This document shows, one piece after another, positions 9,701 through 19,560 of a stretch of 35,530 nt of DNA (its first letter is position 1; each line of letters opens with the position of its first letter). The stretch comes from Cyanophora paradoxa. Lineage: Eukaryota; Glaucocystophyceae; Cyanophorales; Cyanophoraceae. The stretch is taken from NCBI GenBank assembly GCA_004431415.1, contig QPMI01000094.1:1-35530 (forward strand), in the 5' to 3' direction. The position numbers were made by a program, and so were the translations under genes. The notes below the pieces were generated by a model, which was not told the origin of the DNA, searched no databases, and saw only the letters and a list, made by a program, of their open reading frames with translations.

Positions 9701-12060
9701 GGCCTGCGGGCGGCGGGGCGGGCGCTGCTGGGCTCCGGGGGCGGCGAGCAGGCGCCCGACCTGTCAAACAGCGCCTTTGCTGTCGGCGCCACTGTCGGCG
9801 TCCTCACCATGCCCGAGGCGCGCCTGCCGCCCGCCCGCGCCGACTCGCCCTCACGCGCGCGCCGCAGATCAAGACGGAGGAGGACGTTCAGGGGCGCGTG
9901 CTGATGCTTTTCGGCGTCATCGCGGCGGCGGTCACGGGCGCCATGCTGCTCTTCGGCCTCGTCGTCTTCGTGTACCTCCGCTGCCTCAGCGGCCGCCTCG
10001 ACGCCCGCCGCGAGCGCTACAAGCGGGCGCGCCCGCCCCCCCGTCTCCCGCCGCCGCCCCTGAGCCCGCCTCAGGTCATGCGGCTGCACGTGCTCTTCCG
10101 CGAGAGCGAGCCAACCGTGCGCGTACCCCCCGGCCCTCCGTCCCCCCTTCCGCCCCGGGCCGACGGGGGCGGGGCGCAGAGCCTGAACGACAACGGGAGC
10201 GATGCGGGGGTGGCGAAGGGGGACCCGTGGAAGGGGCGGACGGTCTCGGGGTCGGTCTTCTCGGCGCTCGCCGCCGCCCTCGTCGCCGTCGCCGTCTCCT
10301 TCGTCATCGTCCAGTTCGGTGCGCCCCGCAGCGCCCGGCGGGCGGGCCCGCGTGGGGCCGCGCCTGACAGCGCGCCCGCCCGCAGCCGTCGCGAACTACC
10401 AGATCATCCAGTGCGCCGCGCCGCCGGCTGGCCCCCGCGGCGCCGCCCGAGGCGCCCCGCAGGTCGCTCAACCCGGGGGCCTCGCCGTCGGCCTCGGGGA
10501 TCGCCGGCCGCTTCGCCGTCTCCGCCTCCTTCCCCGGCTACAGCGGCCCCTGCTCGGCCGCCCTCGCGGGGAGCCCCGGCGCCGGCGCCGCCGACGTGCT
10601 TGTCTCGAGCGGCGGCTTCGCGGGGACGGTCGCCGCCAGCGCCGCCCGCCAGGACGGCGGCCTCTCCTGCAAGTGCGGCCCCGCCGGCCCCGCCCGCGCG
10701 CCCCCGCCCCGCCGGCCGCGCCGGCCGCCGACCGCCCCGCGCGCAGCGTCACGTGGGAGTGCACCGCCTGCCGGCGCGCCAGCCAGCCCGCGCCGCTGTC
10801 ACGCCGCTGGGGAGCTGACGGGCGGGGCAGGGTGGTCTCGACGTTCAACGTGACGGTGGCCTTCGCGCTGCGGGCCCGCCTCGCCCTCGCCTACGCCGCC
10901 GACTTCACCTTCCAGGCCCGCCCCGCCCCGCCCGCCCCTGCGAGGCTCGCCGCGAGCCGCGCGCGCAGCTGCCGCAGTGGGTCTCGGCGCGGGGCAGCGT
11001 CGCCACGAGCCGCCGCGAGGCCGTCTTCCGGGGCCCCTCCCCGTCACCCTCCCCGTCTCCCTCATCGGTGCCCCCGCCCGCCCGCCCCGCCCACACCGCC
11101 GGGCGAGCGCGTTCGGCGGCGGCAGGGACGCACTTCACGAGCGAGCGGGACGGGCGGCCGCGCTACTCGGTCGCCGTCTCCTCCGCCGACAACCGCCCCG
11201 CCGAGCGCGACGCCACCACCTTCGTGCGCGCCCCAGCCCCACCCCGCCCCGCGCCCCGCGCGCCGCGCCGCGCGTGCGACGCGGGGCGGGGCAGACGGTG
11301 TGCCCGCCGGGGCGGGCGCTGGAGCGGTGCGAGGAGGAGCGGGTGGCCTTCGTGGCGGCCTTCGAGGTGGCCCAGGTCTACTACCTCGTGCGCCGCGCCA
11401 CCAAGGACAGCGTCCTCGACATGCTCGCCAACCTCGCCTCCCTCAGGCCCGCCCCGCCCGCCCCGCCCGCCCGCCGCGCGGCGCCGCTGACGGGCCGGCG
11501 CCTGCAGCGCGGCGGCGGTGGCGGCGGTGGGGTACCTCTTCGTCGCGTACGTGCTGGCGCGGCGGTACCTGCGGCGGCGGCACGGCCTCAAGGCCGTCGA
11601 GACCCTCGACGACCTCGAGAGGGAGGGCGAGACGGAGGACGGGGACCCCAGGCCCCTCGACCACATGTACAGCTTCCCCACGGCGGTCCTCCCCCATGGA
11701 GACGGCAAGGCGGGGAAGGAGTATTATGAGGCGGCAAAGGCCCCGCCCCCGCCTGCCGGCCTGCCCCGCGCCCGCTCGCGATCCGTCCCGCGGGAGCGGC
11801 CGGCGCCGCGGGGGCGGGCGCCGCCCCCCGTCCCCTCCTCCGAAGCGTCCTTCGGTTCCGCCGCGTCGGCCGCGCCTGCGGACGGCGCGCGCCCGCGCGT
11901 CAAGTCAGCCCCATCCCTCCCCGCGGAAGCCGCACTGGGAGGCGCCGGCGAGCGAAATGGTCCCTTTTCGCCTTTGTGGGCGGGGGCCGACGAGGAGGGA
12001 CCCTTCGGGGGCCGCGAGAGCATCCTCCGCAATGTCGTATTCCTCCCCCACGACCGCTGA
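3747..12060 (+). CDS. large multi-exon receptor-like membrane protein with cysteine-rich repeats (copy B)
   Basis: I could thread many exons: 3747-4054, 4131-4168, 4226-4392, 4477-4521, 4713-4799, 4914-5228, 5294-5337, 5405-5676, 5791-6337, 6397-6516, 6566-6670, 6714-6780, 6824-6937, 6997-7140, 7200-7541, 7597-7679, 7746-7840, 7914-8018, 8073-8150 and 8200 onward. The order is signal/anchor (VRLAGVLLLALLLASARG), a ~900-residue ectodomain without a recognised fold, then cysteine-rich modules at 7.6-9.6 kb (CPAGRYAGPGSTECLLC, CRPCPAGSFQPPG, CAPCPENTVTPAEGAAAC). These resemble GCC2/GCC3 or ephrin-receptor-like/TNFR-like repeats. Membrane segments lie at about 9,904-9,990 (VTGAMLLFGLVVFVYLRC), 10,240-10,315 (FSALAAALVAVAVSFVIVQF) and 11,518-11,580 (VAAVGYLFVAYVLARRY). 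A Ser/Pro-rich tail ends at TGA 12058-12060. A surface sensor or adhesion role is inferred. Some cysteine modules need 1-nt frame corrections near 8,640. Exon borders after 8.2 kb are approximate. Confidence 0.72.
5677..5790 (+). other. C-homopolymer intron in receptor copy B
   Basis: The intron runs from GTGCGCC to CCGCAG and holds an almost pure C tract at about 5,690-5,735. It acts as an extended C-based polypyrimidine tract rather than a T-rich one. The run length may be unreliable in assembly. Confidence 0.6.
7600..9570 (+). other. cysteine-rich repeat domain block of receptor copy B
   Basis: This part of the coding region holds a dozen or so modules of the type C-P-(A/P)-G-x(8-12)-C-x-x-C, for example CPAGSFQPPGSLFACAPC and CPAGSVAAPN. 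Small C-rich introns fall inside or between modules. Such modules are known as extracellular, disulfide-bonded repeats in GCC2_GCC3, TNFR-like and ephrin-receptor-like proteins. Splicing as proposed keeps the cysteine spacing intact. For example, joining 7840 to 7914 gives CFPCAQN, and joining 8018 to 8073 gives CLTCSPGTY. Confidence 0.7.
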
Positions 12061-13540
12061 GGCCTGAAGCCCTTTTTCTATTTCCATTTAGTAAGGTTAC
12101 TTATCTGCGCAGAGTCTTATCATAAACTTAGTAAAGTTGACATAAACCCCCCGTATAGAAATATGTAGCTGTCTAATTTTCCATTCCACGGGCCATTTTC
12201 TTAAGAAGTGTGTTAGCGCGCGCGTAAGAATATGCGTCACAATTTACTGAGTTAAGTAATTATAAGTAGGAACTTCGGAAGAAGAAGAGTGTACGAACTA
12301 GTGAGTGCTTGACTTCAAGTCTGATCATGAGCTCGAGAGGATCGGAGGAAACTTTTGAAAGCTAAGAGCGAGGGGAACCTCGGAATTCGAAGCCATTTTA
12401 ATTTCAAGCGATTTCGAATTCGAATTCGAATTCGCCCCGAGTACTAGTCACACAGGACAAGAGCACAAATTGAAGAACGACAAGACGGATCCGGAAGTCC
12501 AAAATTAAACCGACAGCAAATTAGATCTACGCGCATGCATTTGCTAGCGTTAACGTTAGCGCTAGCTCTAGCGCGCGATGTATACGTACAGTGCGTCGTA
12601 CGTACACATGTACAAGTGGCTTTAAGATACTGTATCCCCCTGATTCACGCGCGTGTACCCAAGATGGGCCCCGTCGACGTCGCCGGGCTAGCGGCGCGGC
12701 GCCATCGCGTCGATGATCGCGATCGCGGCCCGGCCGCGCACGTTAAGTAAGGCTCTTAGTAAGTACGTTTCCGGGTCCCGGACAGTGATGAGTCTCTAAT
12801 TTATAATACAAAATAATACTCATTTATATAATTATTATAATAAACATTACTGTAATAGTCCCAGGGCGGCAGTTATCGATAACAATAAAATAACCGGGGG
12901 GGATACAGGCTACAAACACTCTAAACGCTGCGTAATTCATGCTTAGCAACGCCTACGTCAAAAAGAAACGATGCGCAGCAAGCTATAAGAGTCGTACAGC
13001 ATCTTTGGCGTTCCGGCAGGTCGCCCGCCCGCCCGTCCAGCCACGGGGGTACAGTGGGTACGGCGCCTCCCTCTGGTGAAACCACGGGAATTTAGATGTC
13101 TGCATTCTGAAATCCACAGTATAATAGCTTAGGCGATGTTCTTATCCCTTTTCTAACGTTTTCGAGCTGTTCTGTGAGGTGCGGGGGTGCCCTCTCTATG
13201 GAGCGTTATTTATAATACGCTAATCGTTATAATAATATTATATAACGTTAGTGTAATATTATAATAAAAGAGCGGATTTTGGTCTAATCTGTAATCCCAT
13301 CACTGGTCCCGGAGTCCCGGACCCCGGTCCCCGCGGCCGACTCCCCGGGTGACGGGTCCTCAACGATCCGGGATCACGTTGCTGAATGCTGATCATGATT
13401 CCGATGATTCATGAATCATGAGATTCATGACTCATTGCTGACTGGGTCGACCAACTTGGCAACGTTTCAAGTTTCAACGCGGTCAACTTGGGTCAACCCG
13501 GTCAAGCGACGGACCCGCCGACGGTTACTAAGTTACCGAG
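12061..13540. other. gene-poor, palindrome-rich, AT-richer spacer
   Basis: Base composition drops abruptly after the receptor stop codon. At 12,413-12,434 a CGAATT motif repeats three times as a perfect palindrome. At 12,543-12,566 GCTAGCGTTAACGTTAGCGC begins a near-palindrome, followed to 12,615 by GTATAC/GTACGTAC/ACATGT palindromes. AT-rich islands at 12,795-12,865 and 13,205-13,270 both contain ATTTATAATAC and ATTATAATAA. At 13,405-13,435 GATTCATGAATC and related TCATGA motifs recur. No coding signal is convincing. The block may be the remains of a small non-autonomous element, but no clean terminal repeats or target duplication could be set. Confidence 0.45.
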
Positions 13541-13546
13541 TCAATC

Positions 13547-13648
13547 AACCTCTGGTCTCAATTCTGAGCGAAGCGAAGAAGAGACCAGAGGTTCTACTAT
13601 CAGCCTCTGGTCTCAATTCTGACCGAAGGGAAGAAGAGACCAGAGGCT
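13547..13648. repeat. two tandem hairpins with compensatory differences
   Basis: Two adjacent 55-nt units each form a 13-bp perfect stem: 13547-13559 with 13581-13593, and 13602-13614 with 13636-13648. The stem core is CCTCTGGTCTC / GAGACCAGAGG. The second stem pair is A-T in unit 1 and G-C in unit 2. A small inner stem around a GAA loop is GC-GAA-GC in unit 1 and CC-GAA-GG in unit 2. All stem differences keep pairing. This suggests a structured RNA or a DNA hairpin under selection, or a gene-conversion-prone palindrome. Confidence 0.7.
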
Positions 13649-13721
13649 CTAGTATCCACTTTTGACCCACAAATCGAGGTTCCTCTCGAGGTTTTGGGTA
13701 TTAGGTATGCTATGGATCGCT

Positions 13722-13830
13722 GTTAAAGATTCCGTGATGTCATTATGACGTCATTATGACAATGACCGATTGTTAAAAGATTCGGTGATGTCATTATGAC
13801 GATCAATAAGTGTTAATAGATTCTGTCAGC
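13722..13830. repeat. degenerate ~50-bp tandem repeats with a CRE-like palindrome
   Basis: The block GTTAAAGATTCCGTGATGTC starts at 13722 and recurs at 13772 (GTTAAAAGATTCGGTGATGT) and, shortened, at 13812. The first copy includes ATGACGTCAT at 13745-13754, a perfect bZIP/CRE-type palindrome. It lies 250-350 nt upstream of the intron-rich gene that starts at 14,081, so a promoter role is possible but not shown. Confidence 0.5.
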
Positions 13831-14080
13831 TGACTGTGGTAGGGTACGGTGATATTGTGAAGCTCTGCAGCCTCTTACTGGGCTTGGTGGTGAACAGGCG
13901 GCATCGCTGGCCGGCGGTCGCGATCGTTCGCGATCGCGCATCGGGTTCATTAGAAATACGTATCCCACATTGCGGTCCGCCACATACCCCTCTGCGCTTG
14001 TCATCGTGCAGCTGAGGTGCTCTGCCGCTTCAACTGTTGCGCGCGTGTCGCCGACGCTTGCCGTCGCTTTCCCGGTATCG

Positions 14081-16424
14081 ATGGCATCGTCGGAACGGCC
14101 GGCAAGTCGGGAAGTGCCGGCAGTTCCCGTGCTGTGTGGGTGCCGGCCCGGGGCTGGCGTTCAATGCGCCCCTTGCGTGGGCCGCATCCTGCAGCAGACG
14201 TTCCCTGAAGGCGCCGCTACACCCGTCGATGACCTCGTTGCCGGGCTGTATCGGAGCGCGGTTCGTCCTGTCAGTGTTTTGCGCCGTCGTACGCGCGCGT
14301 TTCCTCCGTAATCGTATACGTATTTCGTGCCGCAGTTAGTGCTCGCACGCGATGATCAGAGCCGCGTCGTTGAGTGGCCAGTGGCCGACTCTGCGCTCCT
14401 CTTACTGTGCCACGCCGTCACTTGTATCTCTGCCCTTTCAGCGGAGGATCGGGCCAAAGTCATCGCTTTGGCTGCCGCGGACCAGGTGCTTTCCGCCCGT
14501 TCGTCTCTTTTTGGAGATGGCACGGCCTGATCGAGAACGTGGATACTGATTTGCAGCGGATTTCTAGGATGCTCACCGCCGCTAACATCGATCTCGCGAA
14601 TATCGATGTCGACGAAATTGGGCAGAGATATGAGGTGTGCATGTACGATTGCCTTTTCATAGATCCGCGGCCAGCCATATCATGATACCTGCCTCTCCGA
14701 TGTCACAGAGCGAGTTGACGGAGTTTGCAAGTGCTGATTCCGCCGCCCGGATGGCCTTTGATCCTGGTCAAATCTATGAACATTGCCAGTTTCTGGCTGA
14801 GGTCCAGCTAACGCGGTACAACTTCAAGAGCGCGGGGAATGTCGCACTGGTGGGTTTTTTGTGCCTGTTATTTGCGCATTCGCCCCCCTCGTTCTCTGTT
14901 GATCGCCTGAACCTTGCAGGTTGGCATGTCCTTTCAGCAGACGATCCTCAAGCTGAATTCAAGCATTCCGTCGTACCCCGTTCTTCATTATACCCTGGCG
15001 CTGTCCCGGCTGGAGCAGGGGGATATCTCCGGTGCTACGTATTGGGCTGAGGCGCGGGGAAGCTGCTTGCTCTGTCTTTCGCGTGGCGCGTTACTAGTTG
15101 CTGACTTAGAGCGTGCAGGCCGCATTCAAGCTTATCAGGGACACCGACGCGACCGAAAGCAAGCGCTGCTGTGTATGGGATCACTTGTTCATTAAGGTAG
15201 AGTGCCTGATCCGGCGACTGGCACTTTTGTCTGATGAGGTTCTCCGCTATTGCGAGGTTAGCAACCTCTTCATTCTCTATCTAGAATATGCATTCCCTCC
15301 CTAGGATATGCATTGTTGATTAACCGGCAGCTGCTGTGGTGGATCTCTGAGCGGTGTTGCGGGTCCTGCCTACTGTCGCAATACCGTCTCGAGCGAGCTG
15401 CTTCCACTCTTGGCACTATGTTCATGTGGGTGGAGCGGTCGAGCGACGCAAGCAACGTCTACCAAGTTAGTGTGGCTCACGTGCATTGCTTTCGCTTCTT
15501 CTTTGACACGGGGCTGATTTGCAGAAATTCGTGATGCTCACCGAGGAGAAAATCGGCAAGCATACTGTGCACTATGTAAGGGCACTCATGCATGGTGCTG
15601 CTTTCAACGAGAAGGTTCTCAAGCGCATCGACAGAGCCCAGTCGCTTACCAAGGTGCATAATTGCCTTGGCTGATGTAGTCGGGGCGTGCAATGTGGCTG
15701 TAATTGAACTCGCGCAGATAGCGATACTGATCGCAGCCGACGTCGACCGGAACCTGTTAACCTTCCGCGAGAACGGACGGGTGTGTCACGGTGCTCTCGC
15801 GATAATAACGTGCCTCGTTCGCTGATGTTGCCTTGCCATGGATATTCTCACTGTGTCTATCTGGTAGATTGCGCGACTCTACGTGAACCTTTCGGATTAC
15901 AATCTTCTACCGGTCGAACAAGTTCGTCGCCGTCAGGGGCAGTGCCCCCCTGTATAGGTCATACATAGGGTTCCGGAGTGCATCGACTGTCCTCTTTCTT
16001 CCCCCACTTCCCTGAACTGGGCTTGTTTTTATATGCTGTCCATTGAATGGACGTGATTGAGCGTCTGTATGTGCTCGTGTACAGCAGTTCGCTGAATTTA
16101 GGGACTTTTGCATCCAGTGACGTTAGCTGGTTGCCTCTGGTTCGCCCTCCGTGTCCCTGCCTTGTTGTTCGAGTGCCTACTGTGCTTTCCGCGTCCCACC
16201 TCGCGCTCGATGGGTGGTGCCGCTATTCTGCTTCCTTCCGGGCAATGAACGGTCGTTTGTCTCGTGCGGCATCTACGGCATGCAGACACGCTGAATGCTG
16301 CAATGAGCTCACGCGTATACGTATGTATACGCGAATGCGGGGAACCGACTTGATTATCTGTGTACCCGGCACTTCGTTCACCGGCCCTCGTTGTCACTGT
16401 TCGGCGCTCGTTGTCCGTTTTTGA
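14081..16424 (+). CDS. intron-rich gene of unknown function, all introns phase 0
   Basis: ATG at 14081 (MASSERPASREV). The threaded exons are 14081-14269, 14336-14485, 14557-14634, 14709-14849, 14920-15051, 15119-15256, 15331-15465, 15525-15653, 15718-15780 and 15868 to about 15,950; later exons to about 16,424 are uncertain. The first nine have lengths 189, 150, 78, 141, 132, 138, 135, 129 and 63, all divisible by three, so each intron is phase 0. Donors are GT except GCGCGG at 15052. The N-terminus has a Cys cluster (CGCRPGAGVQCAPC). The rest is alpha-helical, including a TPR-like stretch (ALSRLEQGDISGATYWAE) and YVRALMHGAAFNEKVLKRID. I do not recognise the family. Composition is near 50-55% GC, unlike the receptor genes, and the gene abuts a satellite. 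An origin from a mobile element is possible. Confidence 0.6.
15052..15118 (+). other. GC-AG intron in a moderate-GC gene
   Basis: This intron starts GCGCGGGG and ends GAGCGTGCAG, with CTGACTT as branch-like site. Splicing here keeps phase 0 on both sides (WAE | AAFKLI). It shows that GC donors are used outside the GC-rich receptor gene too, and so belong to the host's splicing rules. Confidence 0.6.
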
Positions 16425-16715
16425 GCCGCTGCTGGTTGATGCGATCGGGCGGGCGCTTCTTCACCATCTGCCGTATTGTCCCTGCCGTGTGATGCCTCCC
16501 AAGAGACGGTGTGTAACCGTAGCGGTTTCAAGCACTTTCGTCAATGTGATCTGATCGCCGAGCCGTAGCTCATCTGTTTTGAACTCGGCCGGACGCGAGG
16601 CTGCCGTCTCTGTTCCGGCTGAGGGCTACGGGGCAACTGACGAGCGTGTTGACGTGTGTCCCTTTTTGCGTCTGCCGCTGGGTGTCTTTATTCTTGACGC
16701 ACGTTTGCCTAGGGG

Positions 16716-17584
16716 ATGGAGAATGCGCGTGGAACTCCAACTGCGAAGCGCGGCAAGGGGAATCAAGCGCGGCAGAGGACGACCAGCCGGCCGCATTCAG
16801 AACAGACAGTCCCATCCTCCAAGGATTGGCTAACGGTGAAAGCGTAATGATTGCGTTGGTTATGGTTTTTCTAGCTTCGTGTGCTGACATGAGACGCGCA
16901 GGACGTTCACGTTGCCTGCACGACATCTGGGGCTCTCAAGTCCAAGAAGTACAATCACTTGCTTCAGCGCGTGATGCTCGCCTACCCGATGCACGAGCAG
17001 CTGCTCCTGCAGTCTCTACGCAGCCTGAATACTCCAGATAGAGCGGCGAACCTTATGTTGAATGGTGGTAGTGCTGTGTGCTTTTCGTGTCCTGTTACTA
17101 CAGGGGACAACGTTGATCCCGCGGATTTGGAGAGCATTTTTGCCTGATGTCCGTAATGAAGGAGTTGAAGCAAATTCGCTGGTTCGATTCGAAAGGAGAC
17201 GGCATGCCGGAAGAGCTAGAGGTAGAGCTACATCGTCTTTTCCCAGATTATATCTGCACTCTTGTAGTTCCACCTGGCTTCAAGCTGCAGACTGGAGTGA
17301 TTAATTGCGGCGATTGGGTTTGTGTCTGCTTCGAAGCTACTTTGGAGGAGCTTGATATTGGCATGAGCTCGCCTGTCTGGCCTGCTGCAGTCGATTGGAT
17401 TGCACTCGATATTGCGAACTTCAGCGTTGAGGAGATGACGAAGGTCATGACGATATCAAGATCGAACCACACCTTTATTTCGCGCAAACGCAAGACTTCC
17501 ATCGCTCTGATGGAGGAGCAAGTTATGAAGTCCACGGACCAAGTTCCTGCGTTGGACTTTTCTGCATGTTCGTCCTGCCTATAG
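16716..17584 (+). CDS. small intron-containing gene of unknown function
   Basis: ATG at 16716 opens a basic N-terminus (AKRGKGNQARQRTTSRP, possibly a nuclear signal). It splices at WLT|GTGAAA to 16,902 (DVHVACTTSGALKSKKYNHL), then on to the largest exon, ending at the stop at 17582-17584. The last exon has helical and beta segments (MPEELEVELHRLFPDYICTL, WPAAVDWIALDIANFSVEEM) and a basic end (HTFISRKRKTSIALMEEQ). TTTGCCTAG just before the ATG could also be a splice acceptor, so this may be the 3' part of the gene starting at 14,081. The splice between 17,065 and about 17,150 is unclear. No family recognised. Confidence 0.5.
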
Positions 17585-17780
17585 CGGTATATGTCTACTT
17601 TCCTGTTATCCCTTGGATGATGTTTTCATTGCGGCAGGTGTGATGCCCTCCACTATTTTTTCGTCGGACTAAACTTCTGGAAGCTTAAGGTCTGTGGCTG
17701 CATGACTGCCAGCGCCGCGGCGCTGCTCTCACTTCTGAGAAGCCAGCTAGTATTACACTTGTATTCGTACAATTTAGTTT
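17585..17780. other. short spacer before the GC satellite
   Basis: Nothing beyond 3' flanking sequence of the preceding gene is visible here. Composition shifts abruptly at about 17,782 into GGGGC-type repeats. Confidence 0.4.
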
Positions 17781-17784
17781 GTCG

Positions 17785-19110
17785 GCCGCGGGGCGGGGCG
17801 TGGCGGGGCGGGGCGGGGCGGGGCGGGTCAGGGCGGCCACGGGGCAGGGCGGACGCTGGGTGGGGCGGGGCGGCCGCTGGGCGGGCCTGTGGGGGTGGCC
17901 GGTGCGGATAGTCCCGGCCGTCCCGGTCCAGCCGCGAAAGCGCCTCGAGTTGGGTTGCCTGCGCTCACCTAGTCGCGCGGGGCGCGGCGTCGAAGGGCGG
18001 GGAGGTGCGCACGAAGCGAGAGATGAGCCGCCGCTATGCCCCGGCCGCCGCCGGCGCGAGGACGCTGCGAGTTCACCTCACTGTGCCCGCCCCGTCGCGC
18101 GAGGCGCGGACGCGGAGAGCACAGTATGCACCCGCTGCGTCCGGGCCGCGCCCGCCGCGAAGGCGCCGCGACTCGGTGAGGCGAGCTACCTGCGCCCGTC
18201 CGGTCGCACAGGGCGCGGCGTGGAAGGGCGGGGAGGCCCGCACCAAGCGAGACATGGGCCGCCGCTGCACCCCGGCCGCCACGGCCCTGACGCGAAGGCG
18301 CCGCGAGTTGGGTCGCCTGCGTTCACCTCGTTGCGCGGGGCGCGGCGCTGAAGGTCGGGGAGGCGCGCACCAAGCAAGAGATGGGCCGCCGCTGCGTTCC
18401 TGCCGCCCCCGCCGCGCGGGCGTCGTGAGTCGAGACCCCTGCGCCCGCCCCGTCGCGCGAGGCGTGGCGCCGAAGTGCTTGGAGGCCCGCACCAAGTAAG
18501 AGATGGTCCGCCGCTAGCACTGCGCCCTGCGAGGCGGGTCGACTGCGCTCGGCTTGTCGCGCGGGGCGCGGCGGTGAATGGCGGGGAGGCGCGCACGAAG
18601 CTATAGATGGGCCGCCGCTGCGTCCCGGTCGCCCCCGCCGCGAAGGCACCGCGAGTAGAGCTACCTGCGCCCGCCCCGTCGCGCAGGGCGCGGCGGGGAA
18701 GGGCGGGGAGGTTCGCACCAAGCGAGACATGGCCCGCCGCTGCACCCCGGGCGCCCCTGCCCTGTCGCGAAGGCGCTGCGGGTCGGGTCGCCTGCCCTCA
18801 CCTCGTCGTGCGGGGCGCGGCGCTTAAGGGCGGGGAGGCGCGCACCAAGCGAGAGATGTGCCGCCGCTTCGTTCCGGCCGCCCATGCCGCGCGGGCGTCC
18901 TGAGTCGAGATCCATGCGCCCGCTCCGTCGCGCGAGGCGCGGCGCCGCAGTGCGGGGAGGCCCGCACCAAGTAAGAGATGGGCTGCCGCTGCGCCCTGCG
19001 AGTGGGGTTGCCTGCGCTCTGCTTGTCGCGCGGGGCGCGGTGGCGAAGGTTGGGGAGGCGCGCACCATGCGAGAGATGACCCGGCGCTGCGCTCCAGGCG
19101 GCTTACTATA
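17785..19110. repeat. GC-rich tandem array, copy 1 (~100-125-bp units)
   Basis: After a (GGGGC)n-like lead at 17,793-17,880, a block with consensus AGCGAGAGATGGGCCGCCGC recurs at about 18,020, 18,248, 18,374, 18,496, 18,600, 18,722, 18,848, 18,970 and 19,068. Spacing is about 100-126 nt. Each unit also has CGCCCCGTCGCGCGAGGCG, itself partly self-complementary. Long open frames across it are a by-product of GC content. It is not a gene. Confidence 0.8.
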
Positions 19111-19167
19111 TTCTAGTCCATGTCCTAGCTAACGAACTTTGTACCGTGGACTGAAAGCAAGATGGCG

Positions 19168-19300
19168 AATAAGACCCACTCCCTGGATTCGAACCAGGGT
19201 CTATGCGATGTGAGCAGCCGTTCCGGACGGCTGGTCTAGATCTTCGGGTACCGAATATCCAAGCTTCCGCCCGAACCATTTGGCCGTTGTCGCCGGTCAT
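19168..19300 (-). repeat. tRNA-like / SINE-like element, copy 1
   Basis: The minus strand has a perfect RNA polymerase III B box, GGTTCGAATCC (19195-19185), in a 6-bp T-arm-like hairpin with loop TTCGAAT. Upstream is a 5-bp anticodon-arm-like hairpin (AGCCG-TCCGGAA-CGGCT) and, further upstream, an A-box-like GGCCAAATGG. No 5' strand pairs with the would-be acceptor 3' strand AGTGGGT, so this is not a complete tRNA. It fits a tRNA-derived repeat or tRNA relic. Confidence 0.5.
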
Positions 19301-19349
19301 TTCTCTTCGGGCGGCCTACGTTAGTAGTCCATGTCCTAGGTAATGAACT

Positions 19350-19560
19350 GGTAGTTATTTAGCCTCTGCTAAACAATCAGGGTGTGCGCCCGCAAGGAAT
19401 CTATGTATCTACTAGACCGCCGCCAGGGCTGTGGCCCCGCTGCCGTGCTTGCAGCTGCGAACTTCAGGGCTTGGCCTCTGCTTGCAGCTGCGGACTTGGC
19501 CTCTGTGACCGCCGCCGACGCACTCTAGCTTGGGATTTTTGTTCTCAATTGCTATCCTCC
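19350..19560. other. linker between the two satellite modules
   Basis: About 200 nt of mixed sequence with a short repeat (GGCCTCTG and CTTGCAGCTGCG, twice near 19,450-19,500). No gene seen. Confidence 0.4.

Noticed and set aside
12795-13270. AT-rich islands as ends of a small inverted-repeat transposon
   Set aside because: They share motifs in direct rather than clean inverted order, and no target duplication was found.
13547-13656. CRISPR or hammerhead ribozyme
   Set aside because: Only two adjacent units without spacers; no CUGAUGA/GAAA hammerhead core.
19168-19245. Intact tRNA gene on the minus strand
   Set aside because: B box and T-arm are perfect, but no acceptor-stem partner is found and the two copies differ within the anticodon loop; called tRNA-like.
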